The notes beneath the pieces were generated by a model that did no database searches, was not told the DNA's origin, and was given only the letters and a program-made list of their open reading frames with translations. DNA of 64,000 bases from Flexivirga meconopsidis (lineage in GTDB: Bacteria; Actinomycetota; Actinomycetes; Actinomycetales; Dermatophilaceae), in contig NZ_JAOBQJ010000002.1 of the NCBI RefSeq assembly GCF_026162425.1, positions 744,001 through 808,000 on the forward strand, given 5' to 3'. Both the position numbers and the translations under genes were made by a program. Numbering within the stretch: the stretch's first letter is position 1; each line of letters starts with the position of its first letter. Shown here piece by piece: positions 36,759 through 45,230 of the stretch.

Positions 36759-37997
36759 TCACCCAAGGATCTTTTCTTCGTCCTTGGCCCAGAGCCCGGT
36801 CAGGCCCCGGAAGTGGCCCAGGAAGCGCTCGTGCTCGTGCTGCGGGTAGGTGGACTTCACCGTCTCGACCAGCAACCGGTCGAAGTCGTCGGACAGCACC
36901 CAGTCGAGCACCATCTCGTCGACATGCCCGAGCGAGTTCTCGACGAAGTCGCGGTATTTCTCCGTCTCGAAGTATTCGTCCGAAAGTCGTTGGTAGGACT
37001 CCAGTTTCGTCTGATAGTCCGTGTCGGCGTCGCCGATGTCGAACCACGGTCCGGTGTCGACCTGGCTATAGCCCTTGCGGCCGGTCACCGTGCAGAAGAT
37101 CGACCACTTCAGCAGCGACTTGATCGCCCACGGGAAGTAGTAGTGCAGTGAAGTCACCGCGACGTCGGGACAGGCGTTCGCATAGTCGATCGGGTAGACG
37201 ACGCCATCCCTGACCAGCATCTCGCAACTGTTGAACTCCCAGCGGAAGAACGCGTTGACGGTCTGCGCAATCGTCCGGGTCTCGGCACCGACCTCCGGCG
37301 TCAGGAAGTCGTAGGCCACCTCGTAGCGGTCGTGCATCGGCTCGTCCGGGCGGAACTTCATCACCATCGTCTCCGGGCCGATGGTGAGTGCCCTTGCAAA
37401 CACTTCGAATCCGTCGACCGCCCGCTGCAGGTGCATGAGCATCTCGCCGGAGTCGTCGTAGCTCTTGTGCAGGTCGTCCTCGTTCCGGATCATCGACACC
37501 CCGCGCCAGGCACCGCCGTCGAACGGCTTCATGAACATCGGATAGCCGAGCTCGGCGGCGACCGAGTCCAGGTCGAATGACCGGTTGTACTTGGACGACG
37601 TGTAAGCCCAGCGCACGTTGTCGACCGGATTCTTATAGGGCACCAGCACGGTCTCCGGCACGTGCATGCCGAGCCGCATCAACGCGCAATAGGCCGAGTG
37701 CTTCTCCATCGACTGGAAGGTGAACGGCGAATTCAGCAGGTAGACGTCGTCCATCAACGACACCTTCTTGAGCCACTCGCGCGGGTGGTAATACCAGTGC
37801 GCGAGCCGGTCGATGACCAGCTCGGTGCGCGGCTTGTCACGCAGATTGAACGGCTCGATCGTCAGTCGCTCGCTGCGGACCTCGTGTGTGGTGCCGTCGG
37901 GGGCGGTCACCGGACCGACCCGGCGCATGAGCTCCTCGAAGGCCTGCGGCCAGTCCTCCTCCGCGCCGAGCAGCAGTCCGACAAGGTGCTCCGTCAT
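36759..37997 (-). CDS. ATP-grasp-fold ligase, unknown substrate
   Basis: 412 residues from ATG 37997. An N-terminal pre-ATP-grasp-like segment precedes the ATP-grasp region: ELGYPMFMKPFDGGAWRGVS (Lys and Gly-rich loop, residues about 168-187), FEVFARALTIG, and the Mg-binding region EFNSCEMLVRDGVVYPIDYAN with Glu and Asn ligands. It is not RimK, D-Ala-D-Ala ligase or a carboxylase subunit; the Trp/Tyr-rich N-terminus (HWYYHPREWLKK) is distinctive. It probably forms an acyl-phosphate-dependent amide or peptide bond. Upstream AAGGA sits 8 nt from the ATG. It lies between two esterases and a permease in one operon. I do not know its substrate. Confidence 0.8.
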   Translation of the reverse strand: MTEHLVGLLLGAEEDWPQAFEELMRRVGPVTAPDGTTHEVRSERLTIEPFNLRDKPRTELVIDRLAHWYYHPREWLKKVSLMDDVYLLNSPFTFQSMEKHSAYCALMRLGMHVPETVLVPYKNPVDNVRWAYTSSKYNRSFDLDSVAAELGYPMFMKPFDGGAWRGVSMIRNEDDLHKSYDDSGEMLMHLQRAVDGFEVFARALTIGPETMVMKFRPDEPMHDRYEVAYDFLTPEVGAETRTIAQTVNAFFRWEFNSCEMLVRDGVVYPIDYANACPDVAVTSLHYYFPWAIKSLLKWSIFCTVTGRKGYSQVDTGPWFDIGDADTDYQTKLESYQRLSDEYFETEKYRDFVENSLGHVDEMVLDWVLSDDFDRLLVETVKSTYPQHEHERFLGHFRGLTGLWAKDEEKILG

Positions 37998-38020
37998 ACC
38001 TCGATCCTTTCCGACGTGGC

Positions 38021-38764
38021 TCAACAGAACCGGGGCAGATGGTGGGCGAGCTGCTTTTGCCACCAGGGCCAATCGTGTGCGCTCTCGTATCCCCACATAT
38101 CCAGTTGGTGCGGAATCCCTTTCTCCGCCAACAGGTTTGCAAAACTGGTGGTCGACGGCAGAGCGCGCGTCGGGTCGACTTCGAAGGGTCCTTGCCCCAC
38201 CACCAGCAGCACGCTTGCGCGGTCCCGCAACCACTGCAGGTGGTCACCCTGCATGCCGCCGACGTAGTCGACCGGGTTGGCGAAATAGGTCGCGTCCCCG
38301 CGCGAGCCGCGGCCGTGCCACGACGACACGTCGTAGTTGCCGGACATGCCGATGGCAAGCGGTGCGACGTGCGCGTGCGTCAGCGTGAAATGCACCGCGT
38401 GATAGGCGCCCATGGAGACGCCGAGCGTCACGAGCGGTTGCCTGCTGCCCAGTTGCTCGTCGATCCACGGCAGCACCGACTGCTCCAGCCAGGCGGTGTA
38501 GACCTGATGGCGTTGTGCGCGCTCCTCGGTGGTCGCCGCGTTGTCCGACCAGGTCCACTTGTCGGCCGCGTCCACACAGAAGAAGCTGACCCGCCCCGCA
38601 TCCACCAGATCCTGCACCGCGCCGACCATGCCGTTCGCGGCGAAATCCTCGGCGCGCCCGGCCTCGCTGGGGAAGACCAGCACGGGCCGACCGTAGTGAC
38701 CGTGCCGGATCACACCCAGGGACGCGTCGGTCCCGGGCACGGGCAGCTGAACACGTTGGCTCAC
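38021..38764 (-). CDS. Esterase-family alpha/beta-hydrolase (D-type)
   Basis: 247 residues from GTG 38764. Nucleophile Ser lies in TLGVSMGAYHAVHF (about residue 116). A C-terminal catalytic His is in YESAHDWPWWQKQ. The N-terminus SLGVIRHGHYGRPVLVFPSE matches the putative-esterase (PF00756-like) actinobacterial group in which a short strand precedes FPSEAGRAEDF. AGGA lies 7-8 nt upstream of the GTG. It is 4 nt downstream of the Fes-like esterase gene and 23 nt upstream of the ATP-grasp gene. It may hydrolyse or transfer an ester or amide made by the ATP-grasp enzyme; that is inference. Confidence 0.83.
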   Translation of the reverse strand: MSQRVQLPVPGTDASLGVIRHGHYGRPVLVFPSEAGRAEDFAANGMVGAVQDLVDAGRVSFFCVDAADKWTWSDNAATTEERAQRHQVYTAWLEQSVLPWIDEQLGSRQPLVTLGVSMGAYHAVHFTLTHAHVAPLAIGMSGNYDVSSWHGRGSRGDATYFANPVDYVGGMQGDHLQWLRDRASVLLVVGQGPFEVDPTRALPSTTSFANLLAEKGIPHQLDMWGYESAHDWPWWQKQLAHHLPRFC

Positions 38765-38768
38765 CCGC

Positions 38769-39782
38769 TCATCCTGTCGCAGACCACGCCCGCTGCAAGA
38801 GGTTTGGCAACATCGGTTCGAGTTGATCACGCCAGGCGACCATGTTGTGCAGATCGCGCCCGGGCTCGAAGGTCACGTCGTACCCGCGCCAGCGAAGGGC
38901 GGTGGCGAGCTCTTCGTTGGCGGCGAAGTTGCCCTCGTGACGACCACAGGTCATCCCGATCAGCACCCCGTGGTCACCGCGTTGTCGGCCCCAGATCGGC
39001 TCGTCATCCCGTATGGCGCGCACCAGCCTGCGGACCCGGGTCAGCCAGGGCCACGCACCCTCGCGAGATGAGGCGTTGAAGAACGAACCCGATTGGGAGA
39101 CAACGACGCCCACGTTGGAGCGTCGCATCGCCACGAGCATCGCGGTCAGTCCGCCGAGGCTCGAGCCGAGCATCGCCAGCGGTCCGGTCACGGCATACCG
39201 CTCGTGCAGGGCGGCCACACCGAGATCGACGCTGCGCAGAAACCGCTCGGATCCGGAAAACCACTGCATGCGGCGGCGCGCGTCGACCAACACGATCCGA
39301 AAAGCCGGCAGCCGGCCTGCCGCTATCGCCGCACCGGCCCACTGCAGCAGCTGCCCGGTGCGGGCGTACGACGAGCCGTCGAAGCACCACAGCATCGGCG
39401 CGGCAGCGCGCCCCCGAAGTCCGTGTGGTGACCACACCTCGACCGGCAGCGGATCACTCAGGGCACTGGGCAGCGTCACCCGCTGCCGCCGTCCGCCGAC
39501 GGCCGACTCGGTCAACCAGTCGGGCGGGCGGTAGTCCGCGGCCGTCCACACCGAGCGGGCCCCGAACTCGGTGTCGGCACGCCGTGGTTCCGCAGGGTCC
39601 AGCAAGGTATGACGGCGCCCGCGCCCGTCCCGGGCCGCGAACTGGTATTCCAGCCGCCAGCTGCGCACGGTCACCTGGCGTCGCCACTCCCCGGCCCGCC
39701 AGCGGCACGGCCCGGCTCCGACGACCGAGTCGAAATCGACGCTGCGCCAACGCCGTTCGGCGTCGGGCAGGGTGAAAATCAC
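38769..39782 (-). CDS. Fes/enterochelin-esterase-like hydrolase
   Basis: 337 residues. The N-terminal 110 residues form a beta-rich domain like the N-domain of enterobactin esterases. The catalytic domain has PMLWCFDGSSYARTGQ (about 129-144), nucleophile Ser in LAMLGSSLGGLTAM (about residue 208), and His in GRDLHNMVAWRDQLE near the C-terminus. No siderophore synthesis or uptake genes are nearby, so a siderophore role is not supported here. GTG 39782 follows the YbbN stop by 8 nt without a good Shine-Dalgarno, so translation may be coupled. It is the first of two esterases preceding the ATP-grasp gene. Confidence 0.82.
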   Translation of the reverse strand: MIFTLPDAERRWRSVDFDSVVGAGPCRWRAGEWRRQVTVRSWRLEYQFAARDGRGRRHTLLDPAEPRRADTEFGARSVWTAADYRPPDWLTESAVGGRRQRVTLPSALSDPLPVEVWSPHGLRGRAAAPMLWCFDGSSYARTGQLLQWAGAAIAAGRLPAFRIVLVDARRRMQWFSGSERFLRSVDLGVAALHERYAVTGPLAMLGSSLGGLTAMLVAMRRSNVGVVVSQSGSFFNASSREGAWPWLTRVRRLVRAIRDDEPIWGRQRGDHGVLIGMTCGRHEGNFAANEELATALRWRGYDVTFEPGRDLHNMVAWRDQLEPMLPNLLQRAWSATG

Positions 39783-39790
39783 GGAGGACG

Positions 39791-40729
39791 TCAGTACAAC
39801 GCAGACATGAGAGCCGTGCGCGCCTTCTTCACCCGCTCGTCGGTCGGGCCGACCACGTCGAACAGCTCGATCAGGTGCTGGCGGGCGGCATTGCGCTCAT
39901 CACCGGTCGTCGCCTTGACCAGGTCGATGAGCCGGGTGAAGGCATCCTCCACGTGCCCGCCGAGCAGGTCGAGGTCGGCGACCACCGTCTGCTTGGCGAC
40001 GTCGGTCGGCGCGGCGGCCGCCGCTTCCCGGGCCTGTGTCAGGTCGACTCCGTCGGTGCGCTTCAGCAGCTTGACCTGTCCCAGTCCGAGCCGCGCCTCG
40101 TCGTCCGCGGGGTTGGCGGCGAGCGCCTCCTCGTAGGCCACGACAGCAGCGTCGTAGTCGCCCTGCTCGATCGCGTCGAAGGCGCGCTGGTGGGTCTCTG
40201 GCAACTCCGGCTCGGCGGCGTCGTCGGCCTCGGCCTGCTCACCCGCGGGCGCAGCGTCGAGCCTTCCGGTCACGCCGTTGGCCTGCGCAGCCTCGAGCAC
40301 CTTGTCCAGCACCTGGCGGATCGCGTCGGCCGGCTGATCGCCCGCATAGAGCGGCAACGGCTGCCCCTGCAGGACGGCGAGCACCATTGGCACCTGCTGC
40401 ACCTGCAGTGCCTGCCGAATCTGCATCGCCCGGTCGATGTCGACCGTGGCGAGCTGGAGGCGGCCGTCATACGAACGCACCTCGGTGGCCAGCAGATCGA
40501 TGTGTTCCTTCGACTTCGGCCGCGCGCCCGACCAGAGCGCCAGGATGACCGGCACCTGCGTCGAGGTCTGCATGACCTCACCGAAGGTCGCGTCGTCGAC
40601 GGAGATGACGATGTCGTCACTTGCTCCCCCCGCGCCGGGCGCGGACGAGGAAGAACCCGCCGGACGAGCCAGGCTGGACAGGTCGACGGCGCCGCGCAGC
40701 GAGGCGGGCGTGATGGGCTGGTCAGTCAT
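39791..40729 (-). CDS. YbbN/CnoX-type thioredoxin-TPR co-chaperone
   Basis: 312 residues. A low-complexity Ser/Ala/Gly segment (about 20-36) precedes a thioredoxin fold (about 40-150) in which the active CxxC is replaced (ALWSGARPKS), so it is not redox-active. The cis-Pro loop is QQVPMVLAVLQG. From residue 180 onward there are TPR-like helices (AFDAIEQGDYDAAVVAYEEA). YbbN/CnoX proteins assist DnaK/GroEL and protect clients from oxidation; Cys-less versions act as holdases or scaffolds. It is the upstream gene of the esterase/ATP-grasp operon and lies 58 nt after the icmA stop. Confidence 0.92.
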   Translation of the reverse strand: MTDQPITPASLRGAVDLSSLARPAGSSSSAPGAGGASDDIVISVDDATFGEVMQTSTQVPVILALWSGARPKSKEHIDLLATEVRSYDGRLQLATVDIDRAMQIRQALQVQQVPMVLAVLQGQPLPLYAGDQPADAIRQVLDKVLEAAQANGVTGRLDAAPAGEQAEADDAAEPELPETHQRAFDAIEQGDYDAAVVAYEEALAANPADDEARLGLGQVKLLKRTDGVDLTQAREAAAAAPTDVAKQTVVADLDLLGGHVEDAFTRLIDLVKATTGDERNAARQHLIELFDVVGPTDERVKKARTALMSALY

Positions 40730-40787
40730 GCCCTCATTCTTACCGACCGATCAGTCGCGCGGGCGCGGCCCCCGAAGGTTGGTTTCC

Positions 40788-42533
40788 TCAGAACCGAGCG
40801 GGCTCGCGGTAGACGCCCCACTCCTGCCGCAGCGCGTCGCAGATCTCGCCCATGGTCGCCTCGGCACGCACGGCGTCGAGCATCGGTTCGATCATGTTGG
40901 CCTCGGAGCGGGCGGCCTGCACCATCGCCTGCAGCGCGCGCTGCACCTCGGCGTCGTCGCGAGCGGCCTTGCGCGCGCCCAGGTCCCGGACCTGCTCGCG
41001 CTCGACCTCGTGCGAAACGCGCAGGATCTCCAGCTCGCTCGCGAGCGACTCGGTGTGCACGTTGACGCCGACGACCTTCTTGTCGCCCTTCTCGAGGGCA
41101 ACCTGATACTGGAAGGCCGCCTCGGCGATCTCGGACATGAACCAGCCGTCCTCGATCCCGCGCAAAAGGCCGGCCGTGATCGGCCAGGCGTCCTTGCCGG
41201 ACGTGCCCTTCGATTCCTCCACCTTGGCACGCAGCCCGTCGGTGTCGGCCGAGCGCAGCTCACTGCCGCCCATCTGCAGGATCTTGTCGAAGATGGCCTC
41301 GGCCTCGGCCTCGATCTTGTCGGTGAGCGCCTCGACATACCAGGAGCCGCCGAGCGGGTCGGCGACATTGGTCACGCCGGTCTCGTCCATCAGCACCTGC
41401 TGGGTGCGCAGCGCCACCTCGGCCGACTGATCGGTCGGCAGGGCGAGCGTCTCGTCGAGCGCGTTGGTGTGCAGCGAGTTGGTGCCGCCCATCACCGCCG
41501 CGAGCGCCTCGACCGCGGTGCGGACCACGTTGTTCATCGGCTGCTGGGCGGTGAGCGAGACGCCGGCCGTCTGGGTGTGGAAGCGCAGCCACTGCGCCTT
41601 CTCGGTCTTGGCGCCGTAGACGTCGCGCATCCAGCGCGCCCAGATGCGACGCGCTGCGCGGAACTTGGCGACCTCCTCGAAGAAGTCGATGTGACTGTCG
41701 AAGAAGAAGGACAGACCGGGGCCGAAGACGTCCACGTCGAGGCCACGGGACAGCCCCAGCTCGACGTAGCCGAACCCGTCGGCGAGGGTGTAGGCCAGCT
41801 CCTGCGCTGCGGTCGAGCCCGCCTCGCGGATGTGGTAGCCGGACACCGAAAGTGGTTTGTACGCAGGGATTTTCGACGACGTGTACTCCATCAGGTCGCC
41901 GATCAGGCGCAGGTGCGGCTCGGGGCCGAAGAGCCACTCCTTCTGCGCGATGTACTCCTTGAAGATGTCGGTCTGCAGGGTGCCGTTGAGTTGCGCGGGG
42001 TCGACGCCCTGCCGTTCGGCGGCGACGAGGTACATGCAGAACGCCGGCACCGCGGGCCCGCTGATCGTCATCGAGGTGGTGATGTCGCCGAGCGGGATGT
42101 CCTCGAAGAGCACCTCCATGTCGGCCGCCGAGTCGATCGCGACACCGCAGTGGCCGACCTCGCCGAGGCTCAGCGGGTCGTCGGAGTCGCGTCCCATCAG
42201 CGTCGGCATGTCGAACGCGACCGAGAGTCCGCCGCCACCGCGCTTCAGGATCAGCTTGTAGCGCTCGTTGGTCTGCACCGCGTTGCCGAAGCCGGCGAAC
42301 TGCCGGATCGTCCACGGCCGACCTCGGTATCCGGTCGGGTAAAGGCCTCGGGTGTAAGGGAATTCGCCCGGCCAGCCGATCGACTCGGGCACCTCGTCGG
42401 GGCCGTATGCCGGGTCGACCTCCATGCCGGACAGCGTCGTGAAGTCGGCGTCGCGGACCTTGCCCTTCGCGTCGGCTGCGTCATACGCCGCCTGCCACCG
42501 CTGCTCACCGGTCAGCTGCTCGTCAGATCCCAT
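40788..42533 (-). CDS. icmA: Acyl-CoA mutase large subunit, isobutyryl-CoA mutase type
   Basis: 581 residues forming only the substrate-binding TIM-barrel part of B12-dependent acyl-CoA mutases; the cobalamin domain is absent, as in IcmA, so a small IcmB subunit must be encoded elsewhere. Motifs include [15 protein letters not shown] (72-85), [14 protein letters not shown] (107-120) and [17 protein letters not shown]. Gln197 occupies the place of the methylmalonyl-CoA mutase arginine, favouring isobutyryl- or related acyl-CoA. ATG 42533 is supported by TAAATT 6 nt upstream, abutting a palindromic MarR operator. Likely role: isobutyryl-CoA/n-butyryl-CoA interconversion in valine and fatty-acid metabolism. 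A 2-hydroxyisobutyryl-CoA mutase is an alternative. Confidence 0.88.
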   Translation of the reverse strand: MGSDEQLTGEQRWQAAYDAADAKGKVRDADFTTLSGMEVDPAYGPDEVPESIGWPGEFPYTRGLYPTGYRGRPWTIRQFAGFGNAVQTNERYKLILKRGGGGLSVAFDMPTLMGRDSDDPLSLGEVGHCGVAIDSAADMEVLFEDIPLGDITTSMTISGPAVPAFCMYLVAAERQGVDPAQLNGTLQTDIFKEYIAQKEWLFGPEPHLRLIGDLMEYTSSKIPAYKPLSVSGYHIREAGSTAAQELAYTLADGFGYVELGLSRGLDVDVFGPGLSFFFDSHIDFFEEVAKFRAARRIWARWMRDVYGAKTEKAQWLRFHTQTAGVSLTAQQPMNNVVRTAVEALAAVMGGTNSLHTNALDETLALPTDQSAEVALRTQQVLMDETGVTNVADPLGGSWYVEALTDKIEAEAEAIFDKILQMGGSELRSADTDGLRAKVEESKGTSGKDAWPITAGLLRGIEDGWFMSEIAEAAFQYQVALEKGDKKVVGVNVHTESLASELEILRVSHEVEREQVRDLGARKAARDDAEVQRALQAMVQAARSEANMIEPMLDAVRAEATMGEICDALRQEWGVYREPARF

Positions 42534-42539
42534 ACCGCA

Positions 42540-42561
42540 AATTTACTAGGACTTCCTAGTA
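42540..42561 (-). promoter_or_regulatory. icmA promoter with MarR-type palindromic operator
   Basis: TACTAGGA-CT-TCCTAGTA (42544-42561) is a perfect 8-bp inverted repeat with 2-nt spacer. It overlaps the upstream edge of -10 TAAATT (42545-42540), which is 6 nt from ATG 42533. The marR gene stop is only 5 nt away. Confidence 0.75.
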
Positions 42562-42565
42562 TCCG

Positions 42566-43081
42566 CTAATCGGGCAGGTCTCCCGACGCCCGGCGCACCT
42601 TGCGCAACGACTCCTGGAGCGCCGCGTGCTCCCCGTCCCCCAACGCCGCTAATCCGAACTCGATCCCGTGCAATGCGGCCGTCGCCAGCTCGACCACCTC
42701 GCGGCCACGCGGGGTGATCGCGGCCAGTGTGCCCCGGCCGTCGCGTGGGTTGCGGCGCCGCTCGACATACCCGTCCGCCGACAGCCGCTGCACGATGTTG
42801 GTCGCGCTGGTCGGGTGGATCATCAGCCGCTCGCCGATCTTGCTCATCGGCAGCTCCCCGCGACGGGAGAAGGTCAGCAGCACCAGCGCCTCATAGCGTG
42901 CGAATGTCAGGTCGTATGCCGCGACGGCCGCGTCGAGCTGGGCGATCAGCAGTTGCTGGACGCGCATGATCGAGGTGGCGCTCGCCATCGCCGCGTGCGG
43001 CGAGTCCTCACCCCATCGCTGCTGCCACAACTCGGTGGCCCGCTGGATCGGGTCGAAGCCAGGCCCGGTGGTCGCGCTCAT
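42566..43081 (-). CDS. MarR-family transcriptional regulator
   Basis: 171 residues. The winged helix-turn-helix is clear: LTFARYEALVLLTFSRRGEL, GERLMIHPTSATNIVQRL (recognition helix), DGYVERRRNPRDGRGTLAAIT (wing with the conserved D-x-R). It probably represses icmA, whose promoter carries a perfect MarR-type palindrome 5 nt past this stop codon, and may respond to an acyl-CoA. A TACATT box (43095-43090) lies 8 nt before ATG 43081, suggesting a leaderless start. It is divergent from ptsH. Confidence 0.93.
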   Translation of the reverse strand: MSATTGPGFDPIQRATELWQQRWGEDSPHAAMASATSIMRVQQLLIAQLDAAVAAYDLTFARYEALVLLTFSRRGELPMSKIGERLMIHPTSATNIVQRLSADGYVERRRNPRDGRGTLAAITPRGREVVELATAALHGIEFGLAALGDGEHAALQESLRKVRRASGDLPD

Positions 43082-43089
43082 GGTCTGGG

Positions 43090-43095
43090 AATGTA
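43090..43095 (-). promoter_or_regulatory. -10 box for marR
   Basis: TACATT lies 8 nt before ATG 43081 on the minus strand. Confidence 0.4.
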
Positions 43096-43170
43096 ACCGG
43101 ATGAACTCGATCGGCGCAGAGGCACACGGGGTGCGAGATCGCCTGACACACTCTTAACGCCCCGACCGTC

Positions 43171-43187
43171 GCTCGCCCGGCGCGAGC
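43171..43187 (+). other. Leader hairpin before ptsH
   Basis: A 6-bp GC-only stem GCTCGC/GCGAGC with a 5-nt loop ends 2 nt before the AAGGAG ribosome-binding site (43190-43195). It could influence ptsH translation or protect the 5' end. Confidence 0.4.
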
Positions 43188-43204
43188 CTAAGGAGACTTG
43201 TCCA

Positions 43205-43477
43205 ATGCCGACCCGTTCCGTCGAGATCGCCTCAGCAGTAGGCCTGCACGCGCGCCCCGCGGCGCTCTTCGTGCAGGCCGCGACCGCCACTGGGGACACC
43301 GTCACGATCGGGCGCCCCGGCGACGAGGCCGTCGACGGCACCAGCATCCTCGCGGTGATGGGCCTCGGCGCCAAGCACGGCGAAATGGTCGAGGTCTCGG
43401 TGCAGGGCGACGACTCCGACGATGCACTGGACACGCTGATCACCCTGCTTGCGACCGACCTGGACGCGCCCGGGTGA
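43205..43477 (+). CDS. ptsH: PTS phosphocarrier protein HPr
   Basis: 90 residues. The phosphorylated histidine lies in AVGLHARPAALF (His15). A serine at the regulatory position lies in DGTSILAVMGLG, though whether an HPr kinase exists is unknown and is unusual in this group. It relays phosphate from EI to sugar-specific EIIA proteins. AAGGAG lies 9 nt before ATG 43205. GTGA overlaps the start of ptsI (4 nt), giving a tight ptsHI operon. No EII gene is in the window. Confidence 0.97.
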   Translation: MPTRSVEIASAVGLHARPAALFVQAATATGDTVTIGRPGDEAVDGTSILAVMGLGAKHGEMVEVSVQGDDSDDALDTLITLLATDLDAPG

Positions 43478-45165
43478 GCCGCGAACTGCACGGAGTGCCG
43501 GTCAGCTCGGGCTGGGCGGTCGGGAAAGTCGTGCAGGTCGCCGCCCCTCCCCCGTTGCCGGACCACGAGGAGCCGACAACCGCGGTCGACGCCACCAAGG
43601 CACGGGTCGCCGACGCCTTCGAGGCGGTTGCCACCTCGCTCGATCGCCGCGCCCAGTCGGCGACTGCCGCAGCCCGCGACGTGCTGCAGGCCACCGCGAT
43701 GATCGCCCGTGACAAGACGCTGCGCGGTGCGGTCGACGAACGCATCTCCACCGGGTCCGGTCCGCTCACCGCGGTCGCCGGCGGGGTCGAGCAGATCTCG
43801 TCCTCCTTCATCGCACTCGGCGGCTACTTCGCCGACCGGGCTACCGACGTGCGCGACGTCGGCAATCGAGTCGTCGCCCGGCTGCTCGGCGCCCCGGACA
43901 CCGGCGTGCCACCGCTCACCGAACCCTGCGTGCTGGTCGCGCACGACCTGGCGCCGGCCGACACCGCGACCCTGAACAGCGACCTCGTCCAGGCCGTCGT
44001 CCTCGCCGCGGGTGGGCGCGGCGGGCACACCGCGATCATCGCCGCACAGCTCGGCATCCCGGCCGCGGTGCAAGTCGCCGGCGCCACCGCCCTCGCTCCT
44101 GGCACCGTCGTCGCGGTCGACGGAGACACCGGGACGGTCACCGTCGACCCCGACGACGAGCTGCGAGAGTCGTTGCAGCACAAGGCGACTGCCCGTATGA
44201 CGGCAGCCTCTCGCCATACCGGCCCCGGGCGCACGAAGGACGGGCACCCGGTGGCGCTGCTCGCCAACATCGGCACCCCGCAGGACGCGCAGGTCGCGGC
44301 GGCGACCGACGTCGAGGGCGTTGGTCTCTTCCGCACCGAAGTGCTCTTTCTCGGACACCACACCGCGCCGACGGTCGAGGAACAGACGCAGATCTACCGC
44401 GAGGCGCTCGCGCCCTTCGGCGACCGGCCAGTCGTGGTGCGCACCCTGGACGCCGGCGCGGACAAACCGCTCGACTTCGCGGCCGCAGCTGGCGCCGCAC
44501 CCGACGAGGAGAGCAATCCCGCGCTCGGGGCCCGCGGCCTGCGACTCAGCGCGCGCAACCCGGACCTGCTGACCGGTCAACTCCGCGCGCTGTCCCAAGC
44601 GGCCACACTCACCGGCACGCCCGTGCGGGTGATGGCACCGATGGTCTCCACCACCGCGGAGGCGACCTGGTTCGCCGAGCAGGCGCACGCACAGGGCCTG
44701 TCCAGCGTCGGCGTGATGATCGAAGTGCCCGCAGCCGCCCTGCGCGCCGAAAACATCCTGGGCGCAGTCGATTTCGGCTCTGTGGGCACCAATGACCTGG
44801 CGCAGTACACGATGGCGGCCGACCGGACCCTCGGGCCGCTCGCCGAGCTGCTCGACCCCTGGCAGCCGGCGACGCTCGACCTGCTGGCCCACGCCGCCGA
44901 CGGTGCCCGTGCAGCGGACCGGCCGCTCGGCGTGTGTGGCGAGTCCGCGGGCGATCCACTGATGGCCTGTGTCCTCGTCGGACTCGGGGTCACCAGTCTG
45001 TCGATGACGGCGGCACGGGTCGGGCTGGTGCGGTTCGCGCTCGCCGGCCACACCCTGTCGACCTGCGAACAGATGGCGACCGCCGCCCGCGCCGCCGACA
45101 GCCCCTCACTCGCGCGGGAGAGTGCACTGCGGTTGGCAGCCGCCGGGCTGCGTGACGTGCTGTGA
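43474..45165 (+). CDS. ptsI: PEP-protein phosphotransferase EI
   Basis: 563 residues from GTG 43474. The phosphohistidine domain shows AAGGRGGHTAIIAAQLGIP (catalytic His about 180). The PEP-binding barrel has GVGLFRTEVLFLG, SVGTNDLAQYTMAADR and the catalytic Cys in LGVCGESAGDP. EI takes phosphate from PEP and passes it to HPr. The start overlaps the ptsH stop (GTGA); earlier in-frame codons fall inside ptsH. Length and motif order match the family. The domain order swivel-His then TIM barrel is intact. Confidence 0.97.
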   Translation: MSRELHGVPVSSGWAVGKVVQVAAPPPLPDHEEPTTAVDATKARVADAFEAVATSLDRRAQSATAAARDVLQATAMIARDKTLRGAVDERISTGSGPLTAVAGGVEQISSSFIALGGYFADRATDVRDVGNRVVARLLGAPDTGVPPLTEPCVLVAHDLAPADTATLNSDLVQAVVLAAGGRGGHTAIIAAQLGIPAAVQVAGATALAPGTVVAVDGDTGTVTVDPDDELRESLQHKATARMTAASRHTGPGRTKDGHPVALLANIGTPQDAQVAAATDVEGVGLFRTEVLFLGHHTAPTVEEQTQIYREALAPFGDRPVVVRTLDAGADKPLDFAAAAGAAPDEESNPALGARGLRLSARNPDLLTGQLRALSQAATLTGTPVRVMAPMVSTTAEATWFAEQAHAQGLSSVGVMIEVPAAALRAENILGAVDFGSVGTNDLAQYTMAADRTLGPLAELLDPWQPATLDLLAHAADGARAADRPLGVCGESAGDPLMACVLVGLGVTSLSMTAARVGLVRFALAGHTLSTCEQMATAARAADSPSLARESALRLAAAGLRDVL

Positions 45166-45218
45166 GACTCCACGAGATCCACCTCACATAAATGGCACAT
45201 CCATCCGATGTCTCGCGC

Positions 45219-45224
45219 TAACCT
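45219..45224 (+). promoter_or_regulatory. -10 box for sugar ABC operon
   Basis: TAACCT lies 6 nt before ATG 45231 (leaderless spacing). It is 54 nt past the ptsI stop, so the transporter operon has its own promoter. Confidence 0.5.
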
Positions 45225-45230
45225 GAGCCG

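Noticed and set aside
38769-39782. Siderophore utilisation locus (Fes-like esterase)
   Set aside because: No iron-uptake ABC genes, siderophore synthesis genes or IdeR/DmdR box seen; the neighbours are an ATP-grasp enzyme and a permease.
43078-45051. 657-codon open frame antisense to ptsI and ptsH
   Set aside because: Ptsl and HPr motifs are intact on the plus strand; the minus frame shows no motif and no promoter or ribosome-binding site.
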